Shown piece after piece: positions 1 to 9,298 of a DNA stretch of 64,000 bases. The notes below the pieces were generated by a model. It was not told the origin of the DNA, did no database searches, and saw nothing but the letters and a program-made list of their open reading frames with translations. The position numbers were made by a program, and so were the translations under genes. Position 1 is the first letter of the stretch, and every line of letters starts with the position of its first letter. The DNA lies in the NCBI RefSeq assembly GCF_022410535.1, contig NZ_JAKNBL010000002.1, positions 124,001 through 188,000 of the forward strand, in the 5' to 3' direction. The stretch comes from Pelotomaculum terephthalicicum JT (GTDB lineage: Bacteria; Bacillota; Desulfotomaculia; Desulfotomaculales; Pelotomaculaceae).

Positions 1-1
1 C

Positions 2-211
2 CGGCCTGGTTACCGGTTGGACGAGCTTTGGGAAAAGGTCGGCGCTTTTATTCAGTGCCCGGAAAAAAAGATACTGGGTATGGAGGTTCCCGCATTGGCG
101 ATATCATCAACTGATATCAGAAGGCGTGTGCGTGAAGGAAAAACAATTAAGTACCTGCTGCCGGAGCCTGTGGAAGAGTATATCGCCAAAAAAAAATTAT
201 ACCGGCGCTAA
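2..211 (+). CDS. nadD: Nicotinate-nucleotide adenylyltransferase, C-terminal fragment
   Basis: Only the last 69 codons are in the window; the frame is open from base 2, so the gene begins upstream. NadD adenylates nicotinate mononucleotide in NAD synthesis. The fragment carries the family's C-terminal signature ISSTDIRRR followed by a LLPEPVEEYI tail, which forms the end of the nucleotidyltransferase fold. The internal TTG at 17 is not a start. In many Firmicutes a yqeK HD-hydrolase gene sits between nadD and rsfS; here an RNA-binding protein gene takes that place. The call rests on the C-terminal motif plus the conserved position before rsfS. Confidence 0.85.
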   Translation, partial: RPGYRLDELWEKVGAFIQCPEKKILGMEVPALAISSTDIRRRVREGKTIKYLLPEPVEEYIAKKKLYRR

Positions 212-315
212 AAGCCTGGAAAAATCTTAGTCTGATTAAGATTGCATTAGGACAGTTCCTTTTGCAGATAATAGTTCCAATTAATAAGTTTCGGAAGGGA
301 AAGAGGTGATTACTT

Positions 316-570
316 TTGACGCGTACACTATATGTGGGAAATCTACCGTGGGCTACTAAAGCTGAAGATCTCGCCAATGCTTTTTCAGTACATGGCGAAG
401 TTCTGAGTAGCCGCGTTATTACAGATCGTGAGACTGGTCGTTCCCGCGGGTTTGGTTTTGTTGAAGTCCGGGAGGAAGATGCGGAAGCAATGATAGCCGC
501 AATGAACGGCACGGATCTTGACGGTAGGGTTATCACCGTTAATGAGGCAAGGGCGCGGGAAGAAAGATAA
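316..570 (+). CDS. RRM-domain RNA-binding protein
   Basis: An 84-residue protein that is essentially one RNA-recognition motif. RNP-2 (LYVGNL) is at residues 5-10 and RNP-1 (RGFGFVEV) at 44-51, with the aromatic residues that stack on RNA bases intact. Small single-RRM proteins of this kind occur in cyanobacteria and various anaerobes and are thought to bind single-stranded RNA, sometimes in cold adaptation; the target is unknown here. Translation starts at TTG 316 behind a GAAAGAGGTGA Shine-Dalgarno. It is monocistronic, with a clear terminator directly after the stop codon. Confidence 0.9.
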   Translation: MTRTLYVGNLPWATKAEDLANAFSVHGEVLSSRVITDRETGRSRGFGFVEVREEDAEAMIAAMNGTDLDGRVITVNEARAREER

Positions 571-574
571 AGGA

Positions 575-603
575 AAAACCTCCATTAAAGGAGGTTTTCT
601 CTT
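575..603 (+). terminator. Intrinsic terminator after RRM gene
   Basis: The 9-bp perfect stem AAAACCTCC (575-583) / GGAGGTTTT (590-598) with a 6-base loop runs into a T-rich tail, five bases after the stop codon. Confidence 0.85.
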
Positions 604-687
604 AGTAATATTTTGAGCCATATTTTGCTGTGGCATTGTATATGGAAGAGAATATTATATTTTAGTCAGTATTAAGGAGGAGTGGCG

Positions 688-1044
688 TTGTCCTTAAGTC
701 CACAGGCAGTGGTGAACATTGCGGTGCAGGCGGCGGAAGACAAGAAAGCAATGGACATAACCGTTCTTGATATTCGTGAAATATCTATTATCGCGGACTA
801 TTTTATTATTTGCAGCGGCCGCTCAGGAACCCAAGTGCAGGCTATTGTTGAGAACATCCAGGAGAGATTGGATAAAGACGGGGTTGTTGCTTTGCGCCGG
901 GAAGGTTTCCGGGAAGGCAACTGGGTGTTGTTGGATTACGGTGATGTCATAATTCATGTCTTCCGGGAATCTGAACGGCAATTTTATAATCTTGAACGCC
1001 TGTGGGGTGACGCTCAGGTGGTGGGGCTTCCCGTTAATATTTGA
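688..1044 (+). CDS. rsfS: Ribosomal silencing factor RsfS
   Basis: RsfS (YqeL/Iojap family) binds ribosomal protein L14 and blocks subunit joining when nutrients are short. The protein is about 119 residues, the normal family length, with the typical core DIREISIIADYFIICSG and the C-terminal GNWVLLDYGDVIIHVF segment. A GTG at 682 is in frame, but it lies only one base from the AAGGAGG at 674-680, so TTG 688 with seven bases of spacing is preferred. It follows nadD in the conserved order and ends before a strong terminator, so leuS has its own promoter. Confidence 0.93.
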   Translation: MSLSPQAVVNIAVQAAEDKKAMDITVLDIREISIIADYFIICSGRSGTQVQAIVENIQERLDKDGVVALRREGFREGNWVLLDYGDVIIHVFRESERQFYNLERLWGDAQVVGLPVNI

Positions 1045-1105
1045 CATTAAAGAAGCATGTAGATATCACAGGGCACACTTAAAGCAAAATTTATTGATGT
1101 GCGGC

Positions 1106-1142
1106 AAACCTCTTGTCTCTCGCGGGAAAGAGGTTTTCTTGC
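1106..1142 (+). terminator. Intrinsic terminator after rsfS
   Basis: Stem AAACCTCTT (1106-1114) / AAGAGGTTT (1128-1136) with a 13-base loop, followed by TTCTTGCT. It separates rsfS from leuS. Confidence 0.75.
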
Positions 1143-1157
1143 TGTCCGGCGCGAGCC

Positions 1158-1186
1158 TTGAGTAATCCATGTTTTTATGATAAAAT
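1158..1186 (+). promoter_or_regulatory. Predicted sigma-A promoter of leuS
   Basis: -35 TTGAGT (1158-1163), a 17-bp spacer and -10 TAAAAT (1181-1186). The leader to the start codon is about 75 bases and has no T-box core sequence. Confidence 0.6.
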
Positions 1187-1269
1187 TTGCAAATGGGTAA
1201 AAACGCCTTTATCCGAGAAGCATGGTGGCTGCGTCAGTGAGGCGGCTTTCAGATAAGGAGATGGGATAA

Positions 1270-3756
1270 TTGAAAGAAAAGTATGACTTTCAAGAAGTGG
1301 AAAAAAAGTGGCAGGGACGCTGGGCCGCGGAGAATCTTTACGTAGTGCCTGATTTCTCGGACCGGCCAAAGTATTATTGCCTGGAAATGTTCCCTTATCC
1401 TTCCGGGAAATTGCATATGGGCCATGTGCGGAATTATTCGATTGGCGATGTGGTTGCCCGTTTTAAGACCATGGAGGGCTATCACGTGCTCCACCCGATG
1501 GGATGGGATGCTTTCGGCCTGCCGGCGGAAAACGCGGCGATAAAACACGGCGGCATCCACCCGGCCGACTGGACCGTGGATAACATAGACAATATGCGCG
1601 AGCAGCTAAAGCAGCTGGGCATAAGCTATGACTGGAACCGGGAAGTCGCCACCTGCCACCCGGAGTACTATCGCTGGACCCAGTGGCTTTTTCTCCAGTT
1701 GTTCCATCAGGGGCTGGCCTATAAAAAACAAGCAGCGGTAAACTGGTGTACGGACTGCGCCACGGTGCTCGCCAACGAGCAGGTGAAAGACGGGAGCTGC
1801 GAGCGTTGCGGGGCCCCGGTGGAAAAACGGGAGCTGGCCCAGTGGTTCTTTAAAATTACCGATTACGCGGAGCGCCTGCTCAAGGACATTGACCTGCTGG
1901 GAGGCTGGCCCGACAAGGTCAAAATCATGCAGGAACACTGGATCGGGCGGAGCGAGGGCACGGAAATAGACTTTAAAGTTGTCGGCCATGACGAAGTGAT
2001 CACTGTTTTCACCACCCGCCCGGACACTGTTTTCGGGGTTACCTACATGGTGCTGGCGCCGGAGCACCCGCTGGTGGAAAAACTGGTCGCGGGTACGGAC
2101 TACGAAGCGGAGATAAAGGAATTCGTGCGCAAGGTAAGCAACATGAGCGAAATAGACCGCACTTCCAATGAGATAGAAAAGATCGGCCTGCCGACGGGAG
2201 CGTATTGCATCAACCCGGTGAACGGCGAAAAAGTGCCCGTGCTGATCGGCAACTACGTTCTGCTGGAGTACGGCACCGGCTGTGTCATGGGTGTCGCCGC
2301 GCATGACCAGCGGGACTTCGAGTTTGCCAAGAAATATGATTTCCCGATCCGGGTGGTAATTCAGCCGCCGGGAGAGGATCTGGACCCCGCCGCCATGGAA
2401 GGCGCATATGAAGAAGAAGGCGTGCTGGTGAATTCCGAGCAGTTTGACGGGATGCCCAATACGGAGGCCATTAAAGCTATTACGGAATATCTTGAGCAGA
2501 AAGGGTGGGGCCGTTTCCGGGTGAATTTCCGGCTGCGCGACTGGCTGATTTCCCGCCAGCGTTACTGGGGGGCGCCGATCCCCATCGTGTACTGTGAAAG
2601 GTGCGGGACCGTCCCGGTGCCTGAAAGCGAATTGCCGGTGCTGCTGCCCAGGGAAGTGGAGTTCAGGCCGACCGGGCAGTCCCCGCTGGCTGAATGCCCG
2701 GAATTCGTCAATACTGTCTGCCCTGCATGCGGCGGGCCGGCCAAAAGAGAAACCGACACGATGGATACGTTTATGTGTTCTTCCTGGTATTACTTCCGTT
2801 ATACCAGTCCGCGGGAGACAGCAGGACCGTGGGATAAGGCCAAGGTGGACAGGTGGCTGCCGGTTGATCAGTATATCGGCGGGGTGGAGCATGCCATTCT
2901 GCACCTGTTATACTCCCGGTTTTTCACCAAAGTGCTTTACGACTTGAAACTGGTGAGCGTGCAGGAGCCTTTCACCAACTTATTGACCCAGGGCATGGTG
3001 CTTAAAGACGGGACCAAGATGTCCAAGTCGAAAGGCAATGTGATCAGTCCGGAGGATATCGTGGCGCGGTACGGTGCCGATACTGCCAGGCTTTTCATAC
3101 TTTTCGCGGCTCCCCCGGAACGCGACCTGGAATGGAGTGACCAGGGAGTGGAGGGCTGCTACAGGTTCTTGAACCGGGTCTGGCGTTTGGTGGCCCCCCT
3201 GGCCGACAAAATAAAGAGTGCGGCGGATGACGCGCCCCGCGCCAAGCAAGTGGGCGCCAACCGCGAGATGCTCCGGGTGACGCACGGTACAATCAAAAAA
3301 GTCACGGATGACATCGGCGCGCGCTTCAACTTCAACACTGCGGTCAGCGCCATCATGGAACTGGTCAACGCGCTATACCAGTATAAAGAACTCCCCGAGA
3401 CCGACCGGGATCAAGGGGTACTGCGGGAAGCAATTGACGCCCTGCTGCTATTGCTCGCGCCTTTTGCCCCGCATATCACCGAGGAAATCTGGGAAGCCAC
3501 CGGGCACACCGGCAGCATTCACAGCCAGCCCTGGCCGGTTTACGACGAGCTTGCCATCAAAGAAGAAGAGATAACCATAGTGGTGCAGACGAACGGCAAA
3601 GTGCGTGAACGTCTGCTGGTTCCTGCCGGACTGTCTGCCGACGCGCTGCGGGAGAAGGTGCTGGGGGAACCGCGGGTGCAACAGCTGATTGAAGGCAAAA
3701 AATTGGTCAAGGTGATCCCCGTTCCGGATAAACTGGTGAATATCGTAATAAAATAA
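1270..3756 (+). CDS. leuS: Leucyl-tRNA synthetase
   Basis: An 828-residue class Ia synthetase that charges tRNA-Leu. The HIGH-type motif (HMGH, within [13 protein letters not shown]) is near residue 50 and the KMSKS loop ([10 protein letters not shown]) near residue 582. Between them lie the CP1 editing domain with its threonine-rich TTRPDTVFG segment and a zinc-binding insertion with Cys pairs. The anticodon-binding and C-terminal domains are complete. The start is TTG 1270 behind AAGGAG (1255-1260). Length and motifs are those of a normal bacterial LeuRS. Confidence 0.98.
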   Translation: MKEKYDFQEVEKKWQGRWAAENLYVVPDFSDRPKYYCLEMFPYPSGKLHMGHVRNYSIGDVVARFKTMEGYHVLHPMGWDAFGLPAENAAIKHGGIHPADWTVDNIDNMREQLKQLGISYDWNREVATCHPEYYRWTQWLFLQLFHQGLAYKKQAAVNWCTDCATVLANEQVKDGSCERCGAPVEKRELAQWFFKITDYAERLLKDIDLLGGWPDKVKIMQEHWIGRSEGTEIDFKVVGHDEVITVFTTRPDTVFGVTYMVLAPEHPLVEKLVAGTDYEAEIKEFVRKVSNMSEIDRTSNEIEKIGLPTGAYCINPVNGEKVPVLIGNYVLLEYGTGCVMGVAAHDQRDFEFAKKYDFPIRVVIQPPGEDLDPAAMEGAYEEEGVLVNSEQFDGMPNTEAIKAITEYLEQKGWGRFRVNFRLRDWLISRQRYWGAPIPIVYCERCGTVPVPESELPVLLPREVEFRPTGQSPLAECPEFVNTVCPACGGPAKRETDTMDTFMCSSWYYFRYTSPRETAGPWDKAKVDRWLPVDQYIGGVEHAILHLLYSRFFTKVLYDLKLVSVQEPFTNLLTQGMVLKDGTKMSKSKGNVISPEDIVARYGADTARLFILFAAPPERDLEWSDQGVEGCYRFLNRVWRLVAPLADKIKSAADDAPRAKQVGANREMLRVTHGTIKKVTDDIGARFNFNTAVSAIMELVNALYQYKELPETDRDQGVLREAIDALLLLLAPFAPHITEEIWEATGHTGSIHSQPWPVYDELAIKEEEITIVVQTNGKVRERLLVPAGLSADALREKVLGEPRVQQLIEGKKLVKVIPVPDKLVNIVIK

Positions 3757-3775
3757 GGCGAAACATAACAGTACG

Positions 3776-4474
3776 GTGTGTAAAACGGCAGGGGTGGTGC
3801 GGCAATTGCTCCTCGAACATATTTACCGTACTGTTTTTGTGTATTTTTTGGTCCTGGTAGTGATCAGAATGATGGGGAAACGGGAAATCGGCCAGCTTTC
3901 CCCTTTCGATTTCGTAGTCGCGATAATTATTGCCGAGCTGGCGGCCATACCGATGGAGGCCACTGATGAGCCGCTCTGGAATAGTATTCTGCCTCTGGTT
4001 ATCCTGGGCTTGCTGGAGGTGGTGATGTCCTACGCCACCCTGTTCAGCAGAACCTTGCGCTGTATTGTCTGCGGCCGCCCGCAGGTAATTATCAAAAGCG
4101 GGCAGCTGTTGCGCAACGAGATGAGAAAAGCGCGCTATAACCTGGATGATCTGCTGGGACAACTCAGGGATAAAGGGATCGTCGACGTGGGTGAAGTGGA
4201 GTTTGCCGTACTGGAGACATCCGGGAAACTCAGTGTTATTTTAAAATCCCAGTACCGCCCGGTTACCCCGGCCGACCTGGGCATTTCGACTCCTTACGAA
4301 GGTCTCCCCACGGTACTGGTGATGGACGGCAGTGTGATCGGCGAAAACTTAAAAGAAGTCAACCTTGACGAAAACTGGCTCAACGAGCAGCTAAGAGAGC
4401 GCGGGCTTGAACCGAAGAAAGTCCTGCTCGCCACGCTGGGGACCGACGGCAGGCTGTTCGTCAATGAAAAATAA
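3776..4474 (+). CDS. DUF421 (YetF/YcaP-type) membrane protein
   Basis: A 232-residue protein with three predicted N-terminal membrane helices (about residues 12-100), then a cytoplasmic domain typical of the DUF421/YetF family, including the conserved RMMGKREIGQLSPFDFV block. Family members occur widely in spore formers; their biochemical role is not established. GTG 3776, GTG 3794/3797 and TTG 3806 are all possible starts and none has a clear Shine-Dalgarno; the family usually begins just before the first helix. It follows leuS by 19 bases and may be co-transcribed. Confidence 0.85.
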   Translation: MCKTAGVVRQLLLEHIYRTVFVYFLVLVVIRMMGKREIGQLSPFDFVVAIIIAELAAIPMEATDEPLWNSILPLVILGLLEVVMSYATLFSRTLRCIVCGRPQVIIKSGQLLRNEMRKARYNLDDLLGQLRDKGIVDVGEVEFAVLETSGKLSVILKSQYRPVTPADLGISTPYEGLPTVLVMDGSVIGENLKEVNLDENWLNEQLRERGLEPKKVLLATLGTDGRLFVNEK

Positions 4475-5042
4475 GCGTGGTAGGTATATAAAAAAATAGT
4501 TGCCACTAGAATTTTAGGGCTAAAGGGTTTAGTTATATATTCATCAGCCCCAATTCAAATCTAAACAATTCATCCGATTCTTCGGTTCGGCTGTCAGCAT
4601 AATGATGGCTATATATAGAAATATCCTCCAAAACTAATACTTGCATTTTACTGATTCATGAAAAAATCTTAAAAAATTGCTTATTACCACCCGAATTTCC
4701 AGCCATCCCGAAGCATTGCCAGAAGATGTTGCTTGATAAAGCATATCATATTCCAAGTTTATGTAAACATTACTCTGCCTAGTAAATGGAGGGATAAATA
4801 TAAATTATAGGCTGTATAGATTTATCTTTCCAACCCTTTATAAAAATCAGCATTTGGAGAAGTCTTCGGTATTGCGGAAAGCGTATATAGCGCGGACGGC
4901 GCTTCCAAACGATAGCTTACAATATTTTCTTATATGTATTAATACCTTGAAACGGCAAACAAACTTAATGATGATTAAAATAAAAAAAGGAAAATGCTGT
5001 TGTTGGTAGAATTACTCTAAATATGTAAAGAATATCAATGAT
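4475..5042 (+). other. 568-bp AT-rich intergenic gap
   Basis: No reading frame of convincing size, RNA gene or repeat was recognised on either strand. The sequence is clearly more AT-rich than the flanking genes. It may hold the promoter for comEA and possibly remnants of a decayed gene, but nothing specific can be supported. Confidence 0.5.
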
Positions 5043-5726
5043 TTGTTGCAAACCGCAGAGTTTTCTTTGGCAGGGCGGTGGGGACGTATTATTCAGCTCG
5101 ATCGGAAACAACAGTTGATTATACTCCTGCTGGCAGGGGTGATTTTATTCAGCGGGGGCTACCGTTACGCTCAAATAAAGGAGCGTGCGGCGAATGAAAG
5201 CAAGCCCGCGTTGGAGAATACAACTGAAACTAAGACAAAGGAAATACAGGTGCATGTAGTGGGGGCGGTAGACAGGCCGGGAGTTTACAAATTGTTTCAA
5301 GGTGCGAGGGTCATTGACGCCGTTAACATGGCCGGGCCGAAAGAGGACGCTGATCTGGATTCTTTACAGCTCGCTTCGCTGCTCAATGACGGCAAGACAA
5401 TACCTGTCCCATTTAAAACATCCTCTCCAGACACGCCTGGGAACATTTCCGAAAACACACCCGGCGGAGGTGGATATGGCGCCGCAGTTCCCGGGCAGGG
5501 CGCGGGTCAGGCTGGTTCAGCCCAAGCTAACGGCCTAGTGAATATAAACACGGCGGATCTCAGCCAGTTGGACACGCTTCCCGGGATCGGTCCGTCGCTG
5601 GCGCAGCGAATTGTCCAATACCGCGAGACAAACGGGTCTTTCTATAGCATCGAAGATATTAAAAATGTGTCGGGCATAGGCGATAAAAAGTTTGAGGAAC
5701 TTAAGGACAAGATAACCGTGCGTTAA
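5043..5726 (+). CDS. comEA: Competence protein ComEA (SLBB + helix-hairpin-helix)
   Basis: ComEA is the membrane-anchored DNA receptor of natural transformation. The 227-residue product has a membrane anchor (about residues 24-42), an SLBB domain (about 69-125, starting IQVHVVGAVDRPGVY), a Gly/Pro-rich linker and a C-terminal helix-hairpin-helix DNA-binding module (about 165-227) with two GIG hairpins (LPGIGPSLAQRI and VSGIGDKKFEEL). The start is uncertain: TTG 5043 and TTG 5046 are adjacent and neither has a strong Shine-Dalgarno. comEC lies two genes on, but a lytic transglycosylase gene replaces the comEB found in Bacillus. Confidence 0.9.
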   Translation: MLQTAEFSLAGRWGRIIQLDRKQQLIILLLAGVILFSGGYRYAQIKERAANESKPALENTTETKTKEIQVHVVGAVDRPGVYKLFQGARVIDAVNMAGPKEDADLDSLQLASLLNDGKTIPVPFKTSSPDTPGNISENTPGGGGYGAAVPGQGAGQAGSAQANGLVNINTADLSQLDTLPGIGPSLAQRIVQYRETNGSFYSIEDIKNVSGIGDKKFEELKDKITVR

Positions 5727-5811
5727 TCATGCAACTTGCACTGTGCGAAGCGCGCGTTGTCGCCGATAATATTGTTAAAACACAACCTTTGGGAAACGGA
5801 GGGTTTCGCAT

Positions 5812-6489
5812 TTGGATGTAAGCATACTGGTTAGAATGCTGTTAATGAATTATCTGCAAACTGCTCTTACCGGAGAAAAAAAAGTCGATGAGACCGGTAG
5901 CGCCGGTATCTTTGGTAGCGCCGGCGGCGACGGCAGCGATTTTGAGTCGCTGCTGGCCCTGGCCATAGCCGGCGGCAGTCTCGGCCAAGGTGACTATCTA
6001 TCCAGTTACGGTGTTCCCGGCAGTGTTTCCACACGGCGGGTAAAATCCGCTTCAACCGGCACTGTTTCATCCAGAAGCGCGCAAAAGTCCGGTACTGCCG
6101 CCGGTACAGGCCTGGCCGGTTTGATTGAAAGAATTTCCTCCAAGTACGGGGTTGACCCGGCGCTGGTTAAATCGGTAGTCCAGGCGGAGTCCAGCTTCAA
6201 CCCGAACGCCACGTCGCCCGCGGGAGCCATGGGATTGATGCAGCTGATGCCCGGCACAGCCGATTCCCTGGGTGTGGATGACCCTTATGATCCGGTGCAG
6301 AACGTGGACGGCGGCGTGCGCTATTTGAGGCAGCTCCTAAACCGCTACAATGGGAACAGCAGCTTGGCGCTGGCGGCCTACAACGCCGGTCCGGGCGCGG
6401 TCGACCGGGCGGGTGGAATACCGAATTACCGGGAAACGAGGGATTATGTGCGCAAGGTGTTGGAAAACAGGGTAAACTTTATAGTTTAA
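5812..6489 (+). CDS. Lytic transglycosylase (SLT domain)
   Basis: A 225-residue protein with a low-complexity Gly/Ser-rich N-terminal region and a C-terminal SLT/lysozyme-like domain (about residues 103-225). The catalytic Glu is E126 in the [10 protein letters not shown] block, followed by [13 protein letters not shown] and the [13 protein letters not shown] motif, all diagnostic of family 1 transglycosylases that cleave peptidoglycan glycan strands. No classical signal peptide is visible, though the first 17 residues are hydrophobic. The start is TTG 5812 after AACGGAGGG. Its place between comEA and comEC suggests local wall opening for DNA uptake; this is inference. Confidence 0.9.
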   Translation: MDVSILVRMLLMNYLQTALTGEKKVDETGSAGIFGSAGGDGSDFESLLALAIAGGSLGQGDYLSSYGVPGSVSTRRVKSASTGTVSSRSAQKSGTAAGTGLAGLIERISSKYGVDPALVKSVVQAESSFNPNATSPAGAMGLMQLMPGTADSLGVDDPYDPVQNVDGGVRYLRQLLNRYNGNSSLALAAYNAGPGAVDRAGGIPNYRETRDYVRKVLENRVNFIV

Positions 6490-6503
6490 GCCTTGGTAAT
6501 TAC

Positions 6504-6740
6504 TCAGGAGTCAGTAGTCAGAAAAGAGACTCGTATATATCATCTTAAATTATTTGGGTTCGGTTAACTAGTTTATTAGAATAACCATCTTTAGCCATTC
6601 TTTGGAAAACTATTTTCTGGAAAATAGGTTCAAGTCATGCTCCAAAGCGGATGGGGTCTTTTAATTCAACTGAAATTATATGATTATTTTGCCATGCATG
6701 TGTCTTAAAATGTTTTATTCGACTCCTGACTCCTAAATAC
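6504..6740. repeat. Intergenic facing-arm repeat, copy a
   Basis: A left arm TCAGGAGTCAGTAGTCAG (6504-6521) faces a complementary right arm GACTCCTGACTCCTAAATAC (6721-6740) across about 200 bp of AT-rich DNA. This is one of a family of at least six such sites in this window, all between genes. The gap before comEC holds nothing else recognisable. Confidence 0.6.
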
Positions 6741-6763
6741 CTGTAATTATTCGAGGTAGTTCT

Positions 6764-9244
6764 ATGAACAGACCTCTGATTGTTCTTACTGCCTGTTACA
6801 TGGCAGGTGTTTTATCAGGCGGACTGGTAAACATTAGCTCTTCTTTGGCATTGCCGCTGGCGGGTTTTTGCCTGCTGGCGGCAGCGGCCGGTTACGCGGT
6901 GGCCTGGCGGGAAAATCGCCGGGTTATTTTAATTCTCTTTTTCTGCCTGGGACTGGCCATGTCCCGCCTGGCGCTTGAAGAAAGTGAAACGCTTCTGGTT
7001 GAATACTCCGGGCGGCAGGTGGTTCTCACCGGGCGGATAGTGGCGGAGCCGGATGTGCGGGAGGATAAAGTGTTTTACCTGCTGCAGGCGCGGGAGCTGT
7101 CGTCGGGTGAGGAGAGCCGGGCGGTCACCGGGAAGGTGCGGCTTCAGGTCAAGGAATCAAACCGGGTCCTCGGTTACGGCGACGTGGTGAAAGCAGCCGG
7201 GCTGCTGGCCAGGCCGGATTTGCCGGGCAACCCGGGTGGGTTTAATTACAGGACGTATCTGGAGCGGCAGGGCATCAGAGTAGTCTTGATGGCCCGGGGT
7301 GAAAAATCTGTGGAAAAAACCGGCGACAACACGGTTAACCCGCTGCTGAACGCTGCCCTGCAGCTGAAACGGAAACTGTCTTCAGCCGCCACCGCGTCGC
7401 TCGCGCCAACTCAAGCGGCAGTATTAAACGGAATTGTCTTCGGCACTCAAGGGCTGATTGACCCTCAAACAAGGCAGGCTTTTACTGAAACTGGAATAGT
7501 ACATATCCTTAGTGTTTCCGGGCTGCATATCGGCCTGGTGCTGGGCGGAATGGTAGGATTGTTGCGGCTGCTGAGGTTGCCCCCAGGACTGACGGTGCCG
7601 CTGGTCACGCCGGTATTAATTTTTTATGTCCTGATGACCGGGTTTAACCCGGCTGTGCTGCGCGCGGCCGTCATGGCCCTTTTGTTGCTCTGGGCGCACC
7701 AGTTGGGCCGTGACCGGGACTGGCCCACCACCATGGCGCTGGCGGCCCTGGCCATCCTTCTCTGGAACCCGCTGCAAATTTACCATCCGGGATTTCAGCT
7801 TTCCTTCGCCGCCACATGGGGAATTCTCTATCTGTCACCTATTATAGCTAACGGCTGTGCCGGGCTGTGCAAAGTTTTTCCGGACGGTTTGGCCCGTCCT
7901 TTAGCCCAGGCGCTGGCAGTCCCCCTGGCCGCCCAGCTGGCGACAATACCGCTGGTGGCCTGGTATTACAACATGATTTCGCCGGTATCGCTCCTGGCCA
8001 ACCTCGTGGCGGTGCCCCTGGTTGGAATAATCATGCTGCTGGGTGTCATATCCGCGTTTCTGGGCATGGTCTGGCTGCCGCCGGCTGTTTTGGTGAATGT
8101 AAGCAACGGTATCATTATCAATATGTTCTTGAAGATCGTCGGCTTCTTCCAAGGGCTGCCCGGCGCGGTGTTTTACCTGCCCACGCCGCCGGAGGCGCTG
8201 GCGGTGGTCTGGTACGGTGGTCTGCTGGCAATTGGCTGGCTCCATTCAGGAGGACCCGGGCCGGCTGTGAAAGAGCGGGTGAAAGGATGGATAATAGTAG
8301 GGCTGGCGCTTGGCGCCGCGCTCTTTTTGGTTTGGACGTCCTTGGCCGGCGGGCGGGAATTGGCGGTGCATTTTCTGGATGTCGGACAGGGGGACTGCAT
8401 TCTGGTGCAAACTCCGGGCGGCAATAACATGTTGATTGACACCGGCGGCAGGCGGGATGAATTTCAAACCGGCACCGGGACCGGTGACCAAGTGGTAACG
8501 CCCTACTTGCATAAAATCGGGGTCAGGCGTTTGGACGTACTGGTTTTGACTCACCCGCACGAAGATCACGCCGGCGGCGCCGCCGCGGTAGTAAGAAATT
8601 TTCCTGTAAAAATGGCGGTTGTTTCACAAATGGACGAAGTCCTGAAGAGCCTGGAAGAATCGGGGGCTGAAGAAACAACCACCGTCAAAAAAAAAGGAAA
8701 AAATGACACCGGTGAAGAAGTACCTTTAGCTTATATAGATTTGCTGAAAAAAATGGCCGCCGCCGGCACCGCGGTGCGGACTGCCGGCGCTGGCGACATG
8801 ATTAAGCTGGACCGTGAGACGGAGGTGGAAGTGCTTTATCCCGGATTGACGGCGGGCAAGACAATATCTAATATGAACAATTGCTCACTGGTGCTTAAGC
8901 TGACGTACAGACAAAGGTCATTCATGTTTACGGGAGATGTCGAGATGGATGCGCAGAGCGAATTAATCCAAGGAGGGGCGGACTTGCGGGCGGATGTCTT
9001 AAAAATGCCCCACCACGGCAGCCGTTCCTTGCTGCCGGCGCTGGTGGAACAGGTGAATCCTGAAGCGGCGGTAATTTCCGTTGGCGCTCACAATAACTTC
9101 GGCCACCCCGCCCAGTTCACCTTGGATACGCTTAATCGGGAAGGGGTGCGGGTTTACCGCACCGACCTGGACGGGGCAGTGCTCTTTGAAACAGACGGAC
9201 GCCGGCTTGAGGTGAAGACCGGTAAAAATAAAGATGCGAAATGA
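6764..9244 (+). CDS. comEC: DNA internalization competence protein ComEC/Rec2
   Basis: ComEC forms the inner-membrane channel that passes single-stranded DNA during transformation. The 826-residue product has N-terminal membrane helices followed by a soluble DUF4131/OB-like region, a central polytopic Competence domain (about residues 215-500, containing ILSVSGLHIGLV), and a C-terminal metallo-beta-lactamase domain starting FLDVGQGDC, with the HxHxDH motif from H597 and a late HHGS block. All three modules are intact, so the gene looks functional. ATG 6764 follows GAGGTAG. Whether the organism is transformable cannot be told from this alone. Confidence 0.96.
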   Translation: MNRPLIVLTACYMAGVLSGGLVNISSSLALPLAGFCLLAAAAGYAVAWRENRRVILILFFCLGLAMSRLALEESETLLVEYSGRQVVLTGRIVAEPDVREDKVFYLLQARELSSGEESRAVTGKVRLQVKESNRVLGYGDVVKAAGLLARPDLPGNPGGFNYRTYLERQGIRVVLMARGEKSVEKTGDNTVNPLLNAALQLKRKLSSAATASLAPTQAAVLNGIVFGTQGLIDPQTRQAFTETGIVHILSVSGLHIGLVLGGMVGLLRLLRLPPGLTVPLVTPVLIFYVLMTGFNPAVLRAAVMALLLLWAHQLGRDRDWPTTMALAALAILLWNPLQIYHPGFQLSFAATWGILYLSPIIANGCAGLCKVFPDGLARPLAQALAVPLAAQLATIPLVAWYYNMISPVSLLANLVAVPLVGIIMLLGVISAFLGMVWLPPAVLVNVSNGIIINMFLKIVGFFQGLPGAVFYLPTPPEALAVVWYGGLLAIGWLHSGGPGPAVKERVKGWIIVGLALGAALFLVWTSLAGGRELAVHFLDVGQGDCILVQTPGGNNMLIDTGGRRDEFQTGTGTGDQVVTPYLHKIGVRRLDVLVLTHPHEDHAGGAAAVVRNFPVKMAVVSQMDEVLKSLEESGAEETTTVKKKGKNDTGEEVPLAYIDLLKKMAAAGTAVRTAGAGDMIKLDRETEVEVLYPGLTAGKTISNMNNCSLVLKLTYRQRSFMFTGDVEMDAQSELIQGGADLRADVLKMPHHGSRSLLPALVEQVNPEAAVISVGAHNNFGHPAQFTLDTLNREGVRVYRTDLDGAVLFETDGRRLEVKTGKNKDAK

Positions 9245-9298
9245 TAATGTAGTTTGCTATTATCATGTTGATGAAAAATTTATAAAGTGGTGAAGTGA

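Noticed and set aside
1045-1269. T-box riboswitch upstream of leuS
   Set aside because: The leader after the promoter is only about 75 bases and lacks the TGGNACCGCG T-box core; the hairpin at 1106-1136 is the rsfS terminator.
1606-2904. Long 432-codon open frame on the - strand
   Set aside because: It lies wholly opposite leuS, has no family motif and no Shine-Dalgarno, and is explained by codon bias of the real gene.
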